Source of the DNA: Flavobacterium araucananum
GTDB taxonomy: Bacteria > Bacteroidota > Bacteroidia > Flavobacteriales > Flavobacteriaceae
Direction of reading: 5' to 3'
Assembly (NCBI RefSeq): GCF_002222055.1
Contig: NZ_MUGS01000022.1
Coordinates: 1-56,532, forward strand
Length of the DNA: 56,532 nucleotides
The position numbers were made by a program, and so were the translations under genes. Every line of letters starts with the position of its first letter. Position 1 is the first letter of the stretch. The notes under the pieces were generated by a model. It was not told the origin of the DNA. It saw only the letters and a list, made by a program, of their open reading frames with translations, and searched no databases. This document shows, in pieces, positions 1-7,397 of this stretch.

Positions 1-431
1 CAATTAGAAAAACTATTGTTTAGTGCATTATTTTACATTATTAAAAATGAAAATCAACTTTATTTATGTAGTATTTAACTTATGAAAAATATTTTTTTTG
101 AAGAAATTATTAAAAATATTTAGACCTCTTTAGAAAAACAAATATTATTAATATTTTTTTTTAAAACAACCTCTTGTTCTACTGAAGAGAACAAACGGAA
201 ATTTTTTAAAAAATGCACATACATCTACACTCGTTTTAAAAAATGAAAGTATTCCTAAGAAGGAAGATATTACTCCTATTTTTTCGAAGATGTTCATAAA
301 ACGAATTTAATAAAAAAACAATAAGATTATTTACTTAATGTAAAAAGAAGAAATTATTCGAAGAAAATATTGATACCTTAGCACAACCAGAATTGTAATC
401 TTAGTTTTTAATTGGAATTTAATTTATAAAA
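1..431. other. AT-rich stretch without a recognisable gene
   Basis: Very AT-rich sequence with stops in all frames. Short runs around 175-320 translate into lysine-rich peptides and could be the tail of a decayed gene, but no continuous frame or family can be supported. It presumably contains the promoter of the protease gene at 432; no convincing TAnnTTTG box was found. Confidence 0.5.
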
Positions 432-1229
432 ATGAAAGAAATTTTCCCAAATCCATTGTCTTTTACTACTATTCCCATTTCAATGTATCTACATGAAACA
501 CAAAAAAAACTTGCTACTGGTACCGCTTTTATGTATGAATATTTAAATAAATTTTATCTAATCACAAATTGGCATAATGTTACTGGATTGAATCCAATTA
601 CTAAAAAAGCACTTGCGGCTCATGGAGGGATTCCAGACGTATTATCTTTTTCATTGCTTGTTGAAAATCAAACAGCCTGGGATAATTTCCAAATAGAGCT
701 ATATGAAAATAATGTTTCTAATTGGCTTATTCATCCAATTCATAGGGAAAATGTAGATGTAGTGGCAATTGAAATAGAAATACCTGAAAATTTTAAAGGT
801 ATTATCCATTCAATTAATAAAATAAAATATGATAATTTTAGTCTTAAAGTTGCAGATGATGTATTCGTCTTAGGTTATCCATATTCATTGAAAGGAAGTG
901 GTATTTTTCCAATTTGGAAAAGAGGAAGTGTGGCAACAGAGCCGGATATAGATCAGGATAAATTACCAAAATTCTTTATTGATACAGCCAGTAAATCAGG
1001 AATGTCAGGTTCTCCCGTTGTTTTTAGAAGAACAGGAATACATACAGATGAGAGTGGAAAGTTAAATTCTAATACTATCATTGGAGAGATTCAGGGATTC
1101 ATAGGGATTTATTCTGGAAGAATTACAGGTGAAACAGAACTAGATGCACAGTTAGGTATAGTATGGAAAAAAGAAGTTATTGAAGAAATAATTATTGGAA
1201 ATATAAGAGACAATAAAAATTTTATTTGA
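432..1229 (+). CDS. Trypsin-like (S1-fold) serine peptidase domain protein
   Basis: The protein has 265 residues and the layout of a trypsin-like peptidase: His48 in TNWHNV, Asp109 in ENVDVVAIE and Ser192 in SGMSGSPVV would form the catalytic triad. No signal peptide or membrane segment is visible, so it is probably cytoplasmic, unlike DegP-type proteases, and it has no PDZ domain. The next gene (DUF4238) starts 35 bases downstream on the same strand, so the two may be co-transcribed. Stand-alone cytoplasmic trypsin-like proteins of this sort often sit in defence or mobile regions, but the substrate is unknown. The start ATG is the first in frame and is followed by a normal N-terminus. Confidence 0.75.
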   Translation: MKEIFPNPLSFTTIPISMYLHETQKKLATGTAFMYEYLNKFYLITNWHNVTGLNPITKKALAAHGGIPDVLSFSLLVENQTAWDNFQIELYENNVSNWLIHPIHRENVDVVAIEIEIPENFKGIIHSINKIKYDNFSLKVADDVFVLGYPYSLKGSGIFPIWKRGSVATEPDIDQDKLPKFFIDTASKSGMSGSPVVFRRTGIHTDESGKLNSNTIIGEIQGFIGIYSGRITGETELDAQLGIVWKKEVIEEIIIGNIRDNKNFI

Positions 1230-1264
1230 GCTTGTCTTTTTAAAAATGTCAAAATAATAAATAT

Positions 1265-2086
1265 ATGGAACATACCAGAAATCAGCACTATGTGCCTCAG
1301 TTTTTATTAAAAAATTTTGCCAGTTCTAAAAAATCATTTATTTGGACATACGACAAGGTAGCAAAAGAGAATAATTGGAATTCAATAAAAGAACGACCAA
1401 TTTCTAAAGTTGCTAGTGAGGATTTTTTTTATGACCAAATTGAAAATAATAAAGAATTTAGTTTTGAATATGAAATTGGAAAGGTTGAAAGAGAAGTTGC
1501 TCCTATACTTGAAAAAATAGTTCAACACAAAAATATTCTCATAATAACGGATATAGAAAGAGAAAGGTTGTCATATTTTATTGCGATCCAATTTATAAGA
1601 ACGAAATGGAGACTTAATTTAATTAAAAGCCAATCCTTAGACTTCACTGAAAAAGTAGCAGAAGCTTTTGGGGTTGCCCAAGAGAAACTAGATCATAAAT
1701 CTCTTTGGTTTTCGCTATTTGAATCGGCATCATTATTTTCGAAGGCAATTAAAAATAAGGTTTGGTTTTTAGGTGAAAGTGAAAAGTTGTTTTATTCTTC
1801 AGATAATCCTGTTGTTTTGCAAAATAGCGTTAATAGTAATGAATTTCGTGGTACTCTTGGACTAGATAGCTATGGTATTGAAATTTATCTACCAATATCG
1901 GATTCTTTATTGCTGTGTTGTTGCTGTGAAAAGTATTTGCAGAATAAACACGGAATACTAAATCTTGAAAAGTTACCTTACGAAAATATTTTAAATTTAA
2001 ATTCACTACAATTTTTTCAGTCAGAAAGATTTATTTTTTCAAGTTCGAATGATTTTAAAATGATTGATGAATTTATTGATATTTAA
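1265..2086 (+). CDS. DUF4238 domain-containing protein
   Basis: The 273-residue protein begins with the NQHYVPQFLLKNF signature typical of DUF4238 proteins, which are widespread, uncharacterised and often found in accessory or defence-rich regions. Further conserved-looking blocks are ERERLSYFIAIQFIRT (near 100) and FYSSDNPVVL (near 180). No membrane segment or signal peptide is visible. It lies 35 bases after the protease gene, so joint expression is plausible. A nuclease role has been guessed for the family from its conserved polar residues, but nothing here proves it. Its stop overlaps the end of a small opposite-strand ORF. Confidence 0.75.
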   Translation: MEHTRNQHYVPQFLLKNFASSKKSFIWTYDKVAKENNWNSIKERPISKVASEDFFYDQIENNKEFSFEYEIGKVEREVAPILEKIVQHKNILIITDIERERLSYFIAIQFIRTKWRLNLIKSQSLDFTEKVAEAFGVAQEKLDHKSLWFSLFESASLFSKAIKNKVWFLGESEKLFYSSDNPVVLQNSVNSNEFRGTLGLDSYGIEIYLPISDSLLLCCCCEKYLQNKHGILNLEKLPYENILNLNSLQFFQSERFIFSSSNDFKMIDEFIDI

Positions 2087-2178
2087 TTCAATTTGTAAAT
2101 AATTAAAGCAATATCTGAAGCCAGCATAAGTGCCAAAAGAAGAAACTTAATATATCTAATATCATTAAAAAAAGTCAT
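2083..2178 (-). CDS. Possible 31-residue single-span membrane peptide
   Basis: A short minus-strand frame encodes 31 residues starting MTFFNDIRYIK and continuing into a hydrophobic stretch (FLLLALMLASDIALIIY) that could cross the membrane once. It ends inside the stop region of the DUF4238 gene. It follows, on the same strand, a frameshifted small gene at 2202-2458 with only 23 bases between them, so both may once have been one operon. The length makes a chance ORF possible. Confidence 0.3.
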   Translation of the reverse strand: MTFFNDIRYIKFLLLALMLASDIALIIYKLN

Positions 2179-2201
2179 ATACGGACTTAAATATTAATTT
2201 T

Positions 2202-2458
2202 TTAACTGTTCATACACTCGTTTTTTATTCTCACTGCCTCATTAACAAGTCGATCTCTTTCATCTTTATGAATTAGTCCAAACATAATACGATTATCTAA
2301 TATCTGTATAACATTACTTGTTTGTTTCTCGAATTCATTTAAAGGATCTTCGGCTTCTTCAACTTTTTTTACTACACTTTTATCATATAAAAAATCTACT
2401 ACTCAATACCACTAAATACATTTGTTACAACTCTAATAAAATCTTCTTCTGCTGTCAT
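2202..2458 (-). pseudogene. Frameshifted small hypothetical gene
   Basis: On the minus strand an ATG at 2458 opens a frame (MTAEEDFIRVVTNVFSGIE) that hits a stop after 19 residues. The neighbouring frame then continues for about 64 residues (VDFLYDKSVVKK ... RIKNECMNS) to a stop at 2202. The two halves read as one small charged protein broken by a one-base frameshift (total length 257 bases, not a multiple of three). The product family is not recognised. It may be a true pseudogene, a sequencing error or, less likely, a recoding site. Confidence 0.5.
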
Positions 2459-2580
2459 ATATCACTAGTTTTAAGTTGAATAATATTGAAGGTAATAATA
2501 TTTTTAAGAAATCAAAATATTTTTTTGTACACTATTTTAGGACAAAGCTTTTTATTAAAATATATAAATGTTTGAAAACA

Positions 2581-2606
2581 AAAAAGAGACTCGAAAGTCT
2601 CTTTTT
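2581..2606 (-). terminator. Intrinsic terminator of the HTH gene (element A)
   Basis: A perfect inverted repeat AAAAAGAGACT / AGTCTCTTTTT with a 4-base loop lies 27 bases downstream of the HTH regulator stop. Being flanked by A and T runs it can act in both directions. A near-identical hairpin lies after the paralogous HTH gene of element B (20877-20901). Confidence 0.8.
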
Positions 2607-2632
2607 GGAATTAATATGTCTTTTATAAAAGC

Positions 2633-3040
2633 CTATTTAGCTTTTAGTAATTTTTCCAAATATTCGACTTTATCTTTTTCAGCCTGAACCAAACGCTCGT
2701 AAAGTTTGATCTGCTGTTCGTGGGATTCGATTAATTTATCTAATGGATTAAAATGGCATACATTATTTGCAAAAGTATTATTGCCTGAATCGTTAAAAGT
2801 GTTAAAATAATTAAAGACACCTTCTTCTGAAAAATTCTTAATTGCTTCGAGGCTTACTCCCAAAGCCTTTGCTACTTCGATTAGTTTTTCTTCTTCAATT
2901 GTCTCGCTGTTTTCCATAATTGAAATCGCCTGCTGGTTTGTTCCCAAGGCCTGCGCCAGTGCTTCCTGCTTCATGTCTTTTAATTCACGAATACGACTGA
3001 TTTTTCGTCCTATGTGATTTGGTTTTGTTACTGTACTCAT
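2633..3040 (-). CDS. XRE/Cro-type HTH regulator, element A copy
   Basis: A 135-residue DNA-binding regulator. Residues about 12-66 form a Cro/C1-type helix-turn-helix (KISRIRELKDMKQEALAQALG followed by NQQAISIMEN) and residues about 100-135 a charged coiled coil (LYERLVQAEKDKVEYLEKLLKAK) likely used for oligomerisation. The middle differs from the element B paralogue (20930-21349), whereas the HTH and the tail are nearly identical. It is divergent from the HEPN cassette at 3214. The 173-base gap contains GTAC-rich inverted repeats that are the obvious operator candidates. A TATCTTTG box lies only 4 bases before the ATG, suggesting a nearly leaderless transcript. Likely role: repressor of the cassette and itself (inference). 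Confidence 0.85.
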   Translation of the reverse strand: MSTVTKPNHIGRKISRIRELKDMKQEALAQALGTNQQAISIMENSETIEEEKLIEVAKALGVSLEAIKNFSEEGVFNYFNTFNDSGNNTFANNVCHFNPLDKLIESHEQQIKLYERLVQAEKDKVEYLEKLLKAK

Positions 3041-3044
3041 AGCT

Positions 3045-3052
3045 CAAAGATA
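3045..3052 (-). promoter_or_regulatory. -7 box (TATCTTTG) of the HTH gene; leaderless start likely
   Basis: Read on the minus strand, TATCTTTG matches the Bacteroidota TAnnTTTG box and is followed by AGCT and then the ATG. A start point about 5-7 bases after the box would fall at or next to the start codon. The same box and spacing are kept in the element B copy (21354-21361). Confidence 0.55.
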
Positions 3053-3100
3053 ATAATTAAGAATAAAAAAGTAAGTTCTATGTATGATATAGAATTTTTA

Positions 3101-3136
3101 CTGTACGGTATGATACAAATTGATACGGTACAGTAC
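3101..3136. promoter_or_regulatory. GTAC-type operator candidate between HTH gene and HEPN cassette
   Basis: TACTGTACGGTAT and ATACGGTACAGTA form an inverted repeat (one mismatch per half) separated by about 10 bases; the right half includes the core TGATACGGTAC. The same core recurs in the equivalent gap of element B (21430-21440) and, inverted, at 10817-10826. Placement between divergent genes and upstream of a putative -33 box suggests the binding site of the HTH protein. Confidence 0.6.
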
Positions 3137-3150
3137 GACTAATCACTTAC

Positions 3151-3180
3151 TTGCCTGTGTGTTAAACAAAAATACAATTT
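3151..3180 (+). promoter_or_regulatory. Promoter candidate of the HEPN cassette (element A)
   Basis: TTG at 3151, a 19-base spacer and TACAATTT at 3173 resemble the Bacteroidota promoter with an imperfect -7 box. The block is almost identical upstream of the element B cassette (21460-21489), with the same spacing, although the genes behind it differ. Confidence 0.5.
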
Positions 3181-3213
3181 TTCACACAAGTATTAATTAA
3201 AAAAAGTAAAATT

Positions 3214-4848
3214 ATGAGTGAAATTCAATTTCAACAGCAGAAAGAATTGGAGAATGCCGTTAGAGAGCTCCAATCATTTATGGACATTACAGCGGTCACC
3301 CTGCATGAGGCAGAGACCGCAGGTAAAAGAGGTTATATACTTACTATAATCTTAAAGGAAGATTCACAGCAGATTGCATCGGAAATGTATGAATGGGCAG
3401 AAAAGGTTTTAAAAAAATATCCATCTGTTCCTTATGTGATTATAAATCTATGGGATGTACTGCATCGTTTAAAACATGGGAGCTTATATTATTTAAAGTG
3501 GTATTTATCAAACGTAAGCCTGTTTAAAAACGAGGAGTTTGATTTTAAGATTAAAAAAGATATTCCCACTGTATCTGTTCTGCTTAAAAAAGCAATAAAG
3601 AAAAACAGCGGGCTTTTAGCCAAAGCAGAATCATTAAGAAGAGGTTCCCAGCATTATGAAGGAACAAATAACCATTATATGGCACTCTATACAATCCATC
3701 AGGCGGTCAACCTTCTTTTTGGTATAATCGGAGAACTGGTCATGGGAAAATCTCATTCGAATCATTATACACTAGAGCACTTAAATACGATAAAGGACTA
3801 TGCACCTATTTTGAAGCAGGTGTTCAATACTGATCATGGTAAGGATAAAGAAATTACTGATTTGCTTGATAGAGCAAGGATTGAATTTCCTTATGGAGGC
3901 AAAACAAAAATTAAGAAAGACAGGGTTAAAGAAGCACAAAAGAAACTTTACCGCATTTTAAAAGAAACTAAGAAAATCTTTCAAGACCAGCTTTCTTACT
4001 GCGAGGAAAAATCCAGTTTTTTTATTGAGCCAAAACAGATTACAGACAATTTAAATGATGCAGTAATAGACTATGAGAAGATTGTCAGTGATACAGTTAC
4101 TTCTTATCTTAAGACTGAGGCAGTTTATTGTTTTGGAACAGCGGAAAAAAGGGTCAAACACTTTTATCTATTAGTGTTTGTCAAAGAAAGTAAAGTAAAT
4201 GCAGTGCATGATCTGGCTGATATTATTAAAAGCAGAAAAAAAGAGCAGTGCACGGCAACACTTTTGATTCATCATATTTCAGAGCTTAAGAGCGCAACAG
4301 GCGATCAGAAATATTTCTTTTTAAATGTTATAAAAAATGGAAAGGCTTTGTTTAAAAAAGAATCTGCTGTTCCGGAATTTGGAGATCTTCCAGTCCGCAG
4401 TATAACATCTGCAAAAGAATACCTGTGCTATAGAAATATTGTGGTGAACAATATGGAAAAATGGCAGGAAGATTATGAATGGGCATGTTATGCACCCCTT
4501 AAAGGTTTGATGCTCCATACTATGACAGAACAGATCTGTCTTGGGATGATCCGTTTGTTTATGGGGTATTCTCCAAATCATTTTTCCCTTTCTTATCTAT
4601 TAGAAATCTGCGATCATTTTAACCCTGAAATAAGCAGTTACTTTCCGAGGGTTACAGAGCAGGACAGAAACTTGTTTACGATATTAAGCAGATCATATGC
4701 TTCGCTAAGATACAGCGGTGCAGATACTTTTTCTGAAGTGGATATGAATCTTTTGCAGGATCGATACAATGATTTTGCTGGTTTCTGCACATCTGTTGTA
4801 AAAGATGAATTAAGACGTACTGAGAACCTGATTTCGGCTGAACTTTAA
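3214..4848 (+). CDS. Tandem nucleotidyltransferase-like/HEPN fusion protein
   Basis: The 544-residue protein appears to hold two copies of one architecture: a nucleotidyltransferase-like domain without obvious catalytic residues (about 20-130 and 285-395) followed by a HEPN-type helical domain (about 130-265 and 405-535). The second half shows family hallmarks: YFFLNVIKNGKALF ending the first domain, then LHTMTEQICLGMIRLFMGYSPNHFSL and a FPR...LFTIL...LRYS tail. That half aligns with the whole 285-residue protein of element B (21522-22379), so this gene looks like a duplication or fusion. HEPN proteins are often RNases or their inactive partners in toxin-antitoxin and defence systems; whether this one is catalytic cannot be seen. 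First gene of the cassette, divergent from the HTH gene and 11 bases before the next gene. Confidence 0.7.
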   Translation: MSEIQFQQQKELENAVRELQSFMDITAVTLHEAETAGKRGYILTIILKEDSQQIASEMYEWAEKVLKKYPSVPYVIINLWDVLHRLKHGSLYYLKWYLSNVSLFKNEEFDFKIKKDIPTVSVLLKKAIKKNSGLLAKAESLRRGSQHYEGTNNHYMALYTIHQAVNLLFGIIGELVMGKSHSNHYTLEHLNTIKDYAPILKQVFNTDHGKDKEITDLLDRARIEFPYGGKTKIKKDRVKEAQKKLYRILKETKKIFQDQLSYCEEKSSFFIEPKQITDNLNDAVIDYEKIVSDTVTSYLKTEAVYCFGTAEKRVKHFYLLVFVKESKVNAVHDLADIIKSRKKEQCTATLLIHHISELKSATGDQKYFFLNVIKNGKALFKKESAVPEFGDLPVRSITSAKEYLCYRNIVVNNMEKWQEDYEWACYAPLKGLMLHTMTEQICLGMIRLFMGYSPNHFSLSYLLEICDHFNPEISSYFPRVTEQDRNLFTILSRSYASLRYSGADTFSEVDMNLLQDRYNDFAGFCTSVVKDELRRTENLISAEL

Positions 4849-4859
4849 ACATACAGATC

Positions 4860-5696
4860 ATGTACTATAATATTTTAACACAGAAAGACCATCCCAAATA
4901 TCGCACAGTCAAGAAAACATTGAAACTCCTAGTAGAGTTTGTAGAAGCTGATTGTATTTACTTTTCGGATTCTGCTGTAGAATCAAAAATAGGGATTCTG
5001 ACAGTTGTTGTGAGCAAAAAAAGCCCCCATTACTATGACGATGTTGTCTTCCATTTATGGAAAGTAATTGAAAACTACAATACTTTTTCATTCTGTTTTT
5101 TTGACAAGGAGTGTATAAAGAGAGAAGTCGGAAAAGGAAATTTATTTTTTCTTTTCAATTGTAAAGAAACAGATCTTGTGTATAGAAATACCGGAGGCAA
5201 ACCTGTTCTGGATATAAAAAAAATAAATATGAAACGGCTTTTGAAAAAGACTTTTGCAAATTATCAAATGTGGATAGCAGAGGCCAATACTATTGGCAGA
5301 GATTTAAAGTACCACCGTGGAAACGAGAATCATTTAATGGCATTGTATGTTATAAATGAGCAGTTCCGATATTTTTTTATTAATGCCTCGTGGATTCTGA
5401 CAGGTGAATGGGTGGCGGATGGAAACATTGCAGACCAGCAGGAGCGCATTGCGAAGTTTAATAATGTATTAGGAAACACTTTTGATTTAGATAACAAAGA
5501 AGAGAAAGAAGTTTTAAGAAAGCTTGATCTTGCCCGAAAAGCAGTCCAATGGGGAGAAGAAATCGAACCGCTAACTGCAGAAATTGTTGAGTCAGCATAT
5601 ACAAAAGTGAAGTGGCTGATGAATGAAGTAAAAACAATGTATCAGCAGTATGCTGAGCAAACCAAACAAATATTTAAAGAATATGGAAACCAATGA
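4860..5696 (+). CDS. Nucleotidyltransferase-like/HEPN protein
   Basis: The 278-residue protein is a diverged single unit of the fold in the preceding gene: an N-terminal alpha/beta part (about 1-115), then a helical part starting GRDLKYHRGNENHLMALYVINEQ that parallels RRGSQHYEGTNNHYMALYTIHQA of the 544-residue protein. It contains an R-x4-H string (RGNENH), a spacing seen in catalytic HEPN RNases; the corresponding Arg is replaced by Glu in the neighbour. This could make it the active member, but alignment is uncertain. It overlaps the start of the next gene (ATG 5683) by 14 bases, implying translational coupling. Confidence 0.6.
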   Translation: MYYNILTQKDHPKYRTVKKTLKLLVEFVEADCIYFSDSAVESKIGILTVVVSKKSPHYYDDVVFHLWKVIENYNTFSFCFFDKECIKREVGKGNLFFLFNCKETDLVYRNTGGKPVLDIKKINMKRLLKKTFANYQMWIAEANTIGRDLKYHRGNENHLMALYVINEQFRYFFINASWILTGEWVADGNIADQQERIAKFNNVLGNTFDLDNKEEKEVLRKLDLARKAVQWGEEIEPLTAEIVESAYTKVKWLMNEVKTMYQQYAEQTKQIFKEYGNQ

Positions 5697-6045
5697 AAAT
5701 AAAAAGGGGGATGATTTTATCAAAGAACTGAAAAGCAGTTTTTATTTTAAAACATTGACCCCGCAGAGAGAGAAAGAAGGTATTTATCATGCAGATATAA
5801 AATTTACGAGCTACATAAAACTCATTTATACAATACAGGATCTGCTCAAAATAGCACTTCACACACTGGAGAATTCAGATCTTGAGAATTCCAGCCAGAT
5901 CGAAGATCCCGCTTTTCATCTTACGAGTATTTTGGAAATTGCAATACAGCTACTGCCGTGTAGTGAAGCCGAAGGGCTTGATAAACTGCATAAGCTCTAT
6001 TTAGAGATTAATAGCGAAAATAAAAATGAACAAATGGATAACTAA
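5683..6045 (+). CDS. Small helical cassette protein, family 1
   Basis: I chose ATG 5683 rather than the upstream in-frame ATG 5650 because the element B homologue (22392-22751) starts with the same residues METNE. The protein then has 120 residues. Shared blocks with the homologue are LTP, DLLKI(A/S)LH, NDLENS..EDP.FH and SVLEIA.QLLPC.EAE.L, all consistent with an all-helical protein. The 113-residue protein at 6673 and the 114-residue one at 22748 are more distant relatives. No known family is recognised. The tight overlap with the HEPN gene suggests the products work together, for example as antitoxin or regulatory subunit (inference). Confidence 0.65.
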   Translation: METNENKKGDDFIKELKSSFYFKTLTPQREKEGIYHADIKFTSYIKLIYTIQDLLKIALHTLENSDLENSSQIEDPAFHLTSILEIAIQLLPCSEAEGLDKLHKLYLEINSENKNEQMDN

Positions 6046-6056
6046 TTTTTTAAATC

Positions 6057-6620
6057 ATGAAAAAGAAGAAAAAAAACTTTGAAACCAAGTTCTGGGCTGG
6101 TTTTGAGGCGGGAAATCCATTTGAAGCATCTGATGCCCTTTTTGATTTTGCGCATCTTGACTACTATAAGCGAAATTTAACACAGGCAGTACTGTACAGC
6201 TTTAAGGAAGAAATCTGCAGTAATGATAAATCAAGCGGGATTTTTATATTCTATAAAGCAATATGCTCATTTTTGAAAACATACTACTGCCTGCATAAAA
6301 AAAGCAGTAAATGGAGAGTGAAAGAGTCAGTCCGCTCCGAAGATGTATTTCATCTCACTTCACTGACAAAGCAGGAATATGACAATCCTTTCACAGTATT
6401 TCGAAAGGCATTTGCAGAGAAAAGCCTTAAGGAGTTTGAATTTTTCCTTTCTGAAATAGTGAGTCTTTCATTGTCTCCATACAAAGAAGAGGGGGATATT
6501 GACCTTACGACTCCGTACATCCATTTAATAAAAATGCTTGATGCGGGAGAGCTTATGCGTGAAAGAGGCCTTGAAAAAATAAAAAAAGTTAATGAATCTA
6601 AAGAGAATTCCGAATGCTGA
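6057..6620 (+). CDS. Hypothetical cassette protein
   Basis: The 187-residue, lysine-rich protein starts 11 bases after the preceding gene and clearly belongs to the same operon. It has no recognisable motif, signal peptide or membrane span. The composition suggests mostly helices (FWAGFEAGNPFEASDALFDFAHLDYYKRNL; FVYKAICSFLKTYYCL-like stretches). No counterpart exists in the element B cassette, so it is specific to this version. Confidence 0.6.
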   Translation: MKKKKKNFETKFWAGFEAGNPFEASDALFDFAHLDYYKRNLTQAVLYSFKEEICSNDKSSGIFIFYKAICSFLKTYYCLHKKSSKWRVKESVRSEDVFHLTSLTKQEYDNPFTVFRKAFAEKSLKEFEFFLSEIVSLSLSPYKEEGDIDLTTPYIHLIKMLDAGELMRERGLEKIKKVNESKENSEC

Positions 6621-6672
6621 AATTACTGCATAAATGCAGATATGCTCGATTTAACTCATAAAATATATAGAT

Positions 6673-7014
6673 ATGAAAAAAAATAAAATCAAATTAAATA
6701 ATCTGGTTGAAAATCCTGAGCGTTATTTTATAATGCTCAAACCTGCATCAAAAATGCGGAACGATATACACAATCTCGAAATAAATGTGCAGGGATATTC
6801 CGACCTGTTCTGCCTGATAATGGATCTGCTAAAAGCTGGAATGCTTGCTTTAGAAGGAATTGAAGGAAGCGGTGAAAATGTTAAAGATCCTGAAAGATAT
6901 GTTGGAAGTCTGCTCAGGGTGATAGAAATGCTGATCCCACTGGAAGAAGGAGATTTACTGGATTTGCTTTATATAAAACATCTAAATGAGAAAAATAAAA
7001 GTGGCTCCCAGTAA
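6673..7014 (+). CDS. Small helical cassette protein, family 2
   Basis: The 113-residue protein has the pattern DLFCLIMDLLKAGMLALEG followed by LLRVIEMLIPLEEGDLLD, which matches the pattern of the proteins at 5683, 22392 and 22748 (a DLLK-type helix, an acidic linker, then an IxxLLP.(D/E)EAE-like helix). It lies 52 bases after the previous gene and is the last gene of the element A cassette; the conserved hairpin element follows. Unknown function; a small partner or antitoxin for the HEPN proteins is possible. Confidence 0.6.
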   Translation: MKKNKIKLNNLVENPERYFIMLKPASKMRNDIHNLEINVQGYSDLFCLIMDLLKAGMLALEGIEGSGENVKDPERYVGSLLRVIEMLIPLEEGDLLDLLYIKHLNEKNKSGSQ

Positions 7015-7039
7015 CTTTTTTCCAATTGTAACTATAATA

Positions 7040-7131
7040 AAAACGGCGACTTCGGAGACGTTTTCCAGCCCCGCAGGGCAAGTTGTTTTGAGATGCTGAA
7101 TTCATTTCAAGCATCTCAAAACACAACTTGC
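7040..7131. other. Conserved two-hairpin element (possible structured RNA), copy A
   Basis: Two hairpins follow the cassette. The first (7040-7064) closes with AAAACG/CGTTTT around the loop motif GACTTCGGA. The second (7078-7131) is a long inverted repeat whose arms carry TTTTGAGATGCT and AGCATCTCAAAA and which begins and ends with GCAAG/CTTGC. Element B has the same arrangement at 23301-23390: the GACTTCGGA loop is kept while the closing stem changes to ACCT/AGGT, and the long hairpin is nearly identical. Conservation of loop with a changed but still paired stem argues for a folded RNA or single-stranded DNA structure. Terminator, riboregulator or recombination site are all possible. Confidence 0.6.
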
Positions 7132-7172
7132 TATTTTCTCTCGAAAATATTTTTACAGATGGATTTTAATTA

Positions 7173-7198
7173 AAAGGGCTTGTTGCCCTTTTTTTTAT
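7173..7198 (+). terminator. Intrinsic terminator after the element A cassette
   Basis: AAAGGGC / GCCCTTT stem with a 5-base loop followed by a T run. It lies about 160 bases downstream of the last cassette gene and would end its transcript, including the two-hairpin element. Confidence 0.8.
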
Positions 7199-7397
7199 TG
7201 TAATGGTATTAAGTAATTTCTTTTAGAAAAAAAGCTGAAGTTCCCATTTCGAATTTCGATACGAGTATTGGAGTAATAGCTTTTTACAAGCAGGCCAATG
7301 AAGGCCAAATAATGCCTTCGAGCGCCACATTCTTAGAGTCTGGCCATATTTCCTGTTATTTGTCCCAGCAGATAATAAATCAGGTAAACAGAGAAAC

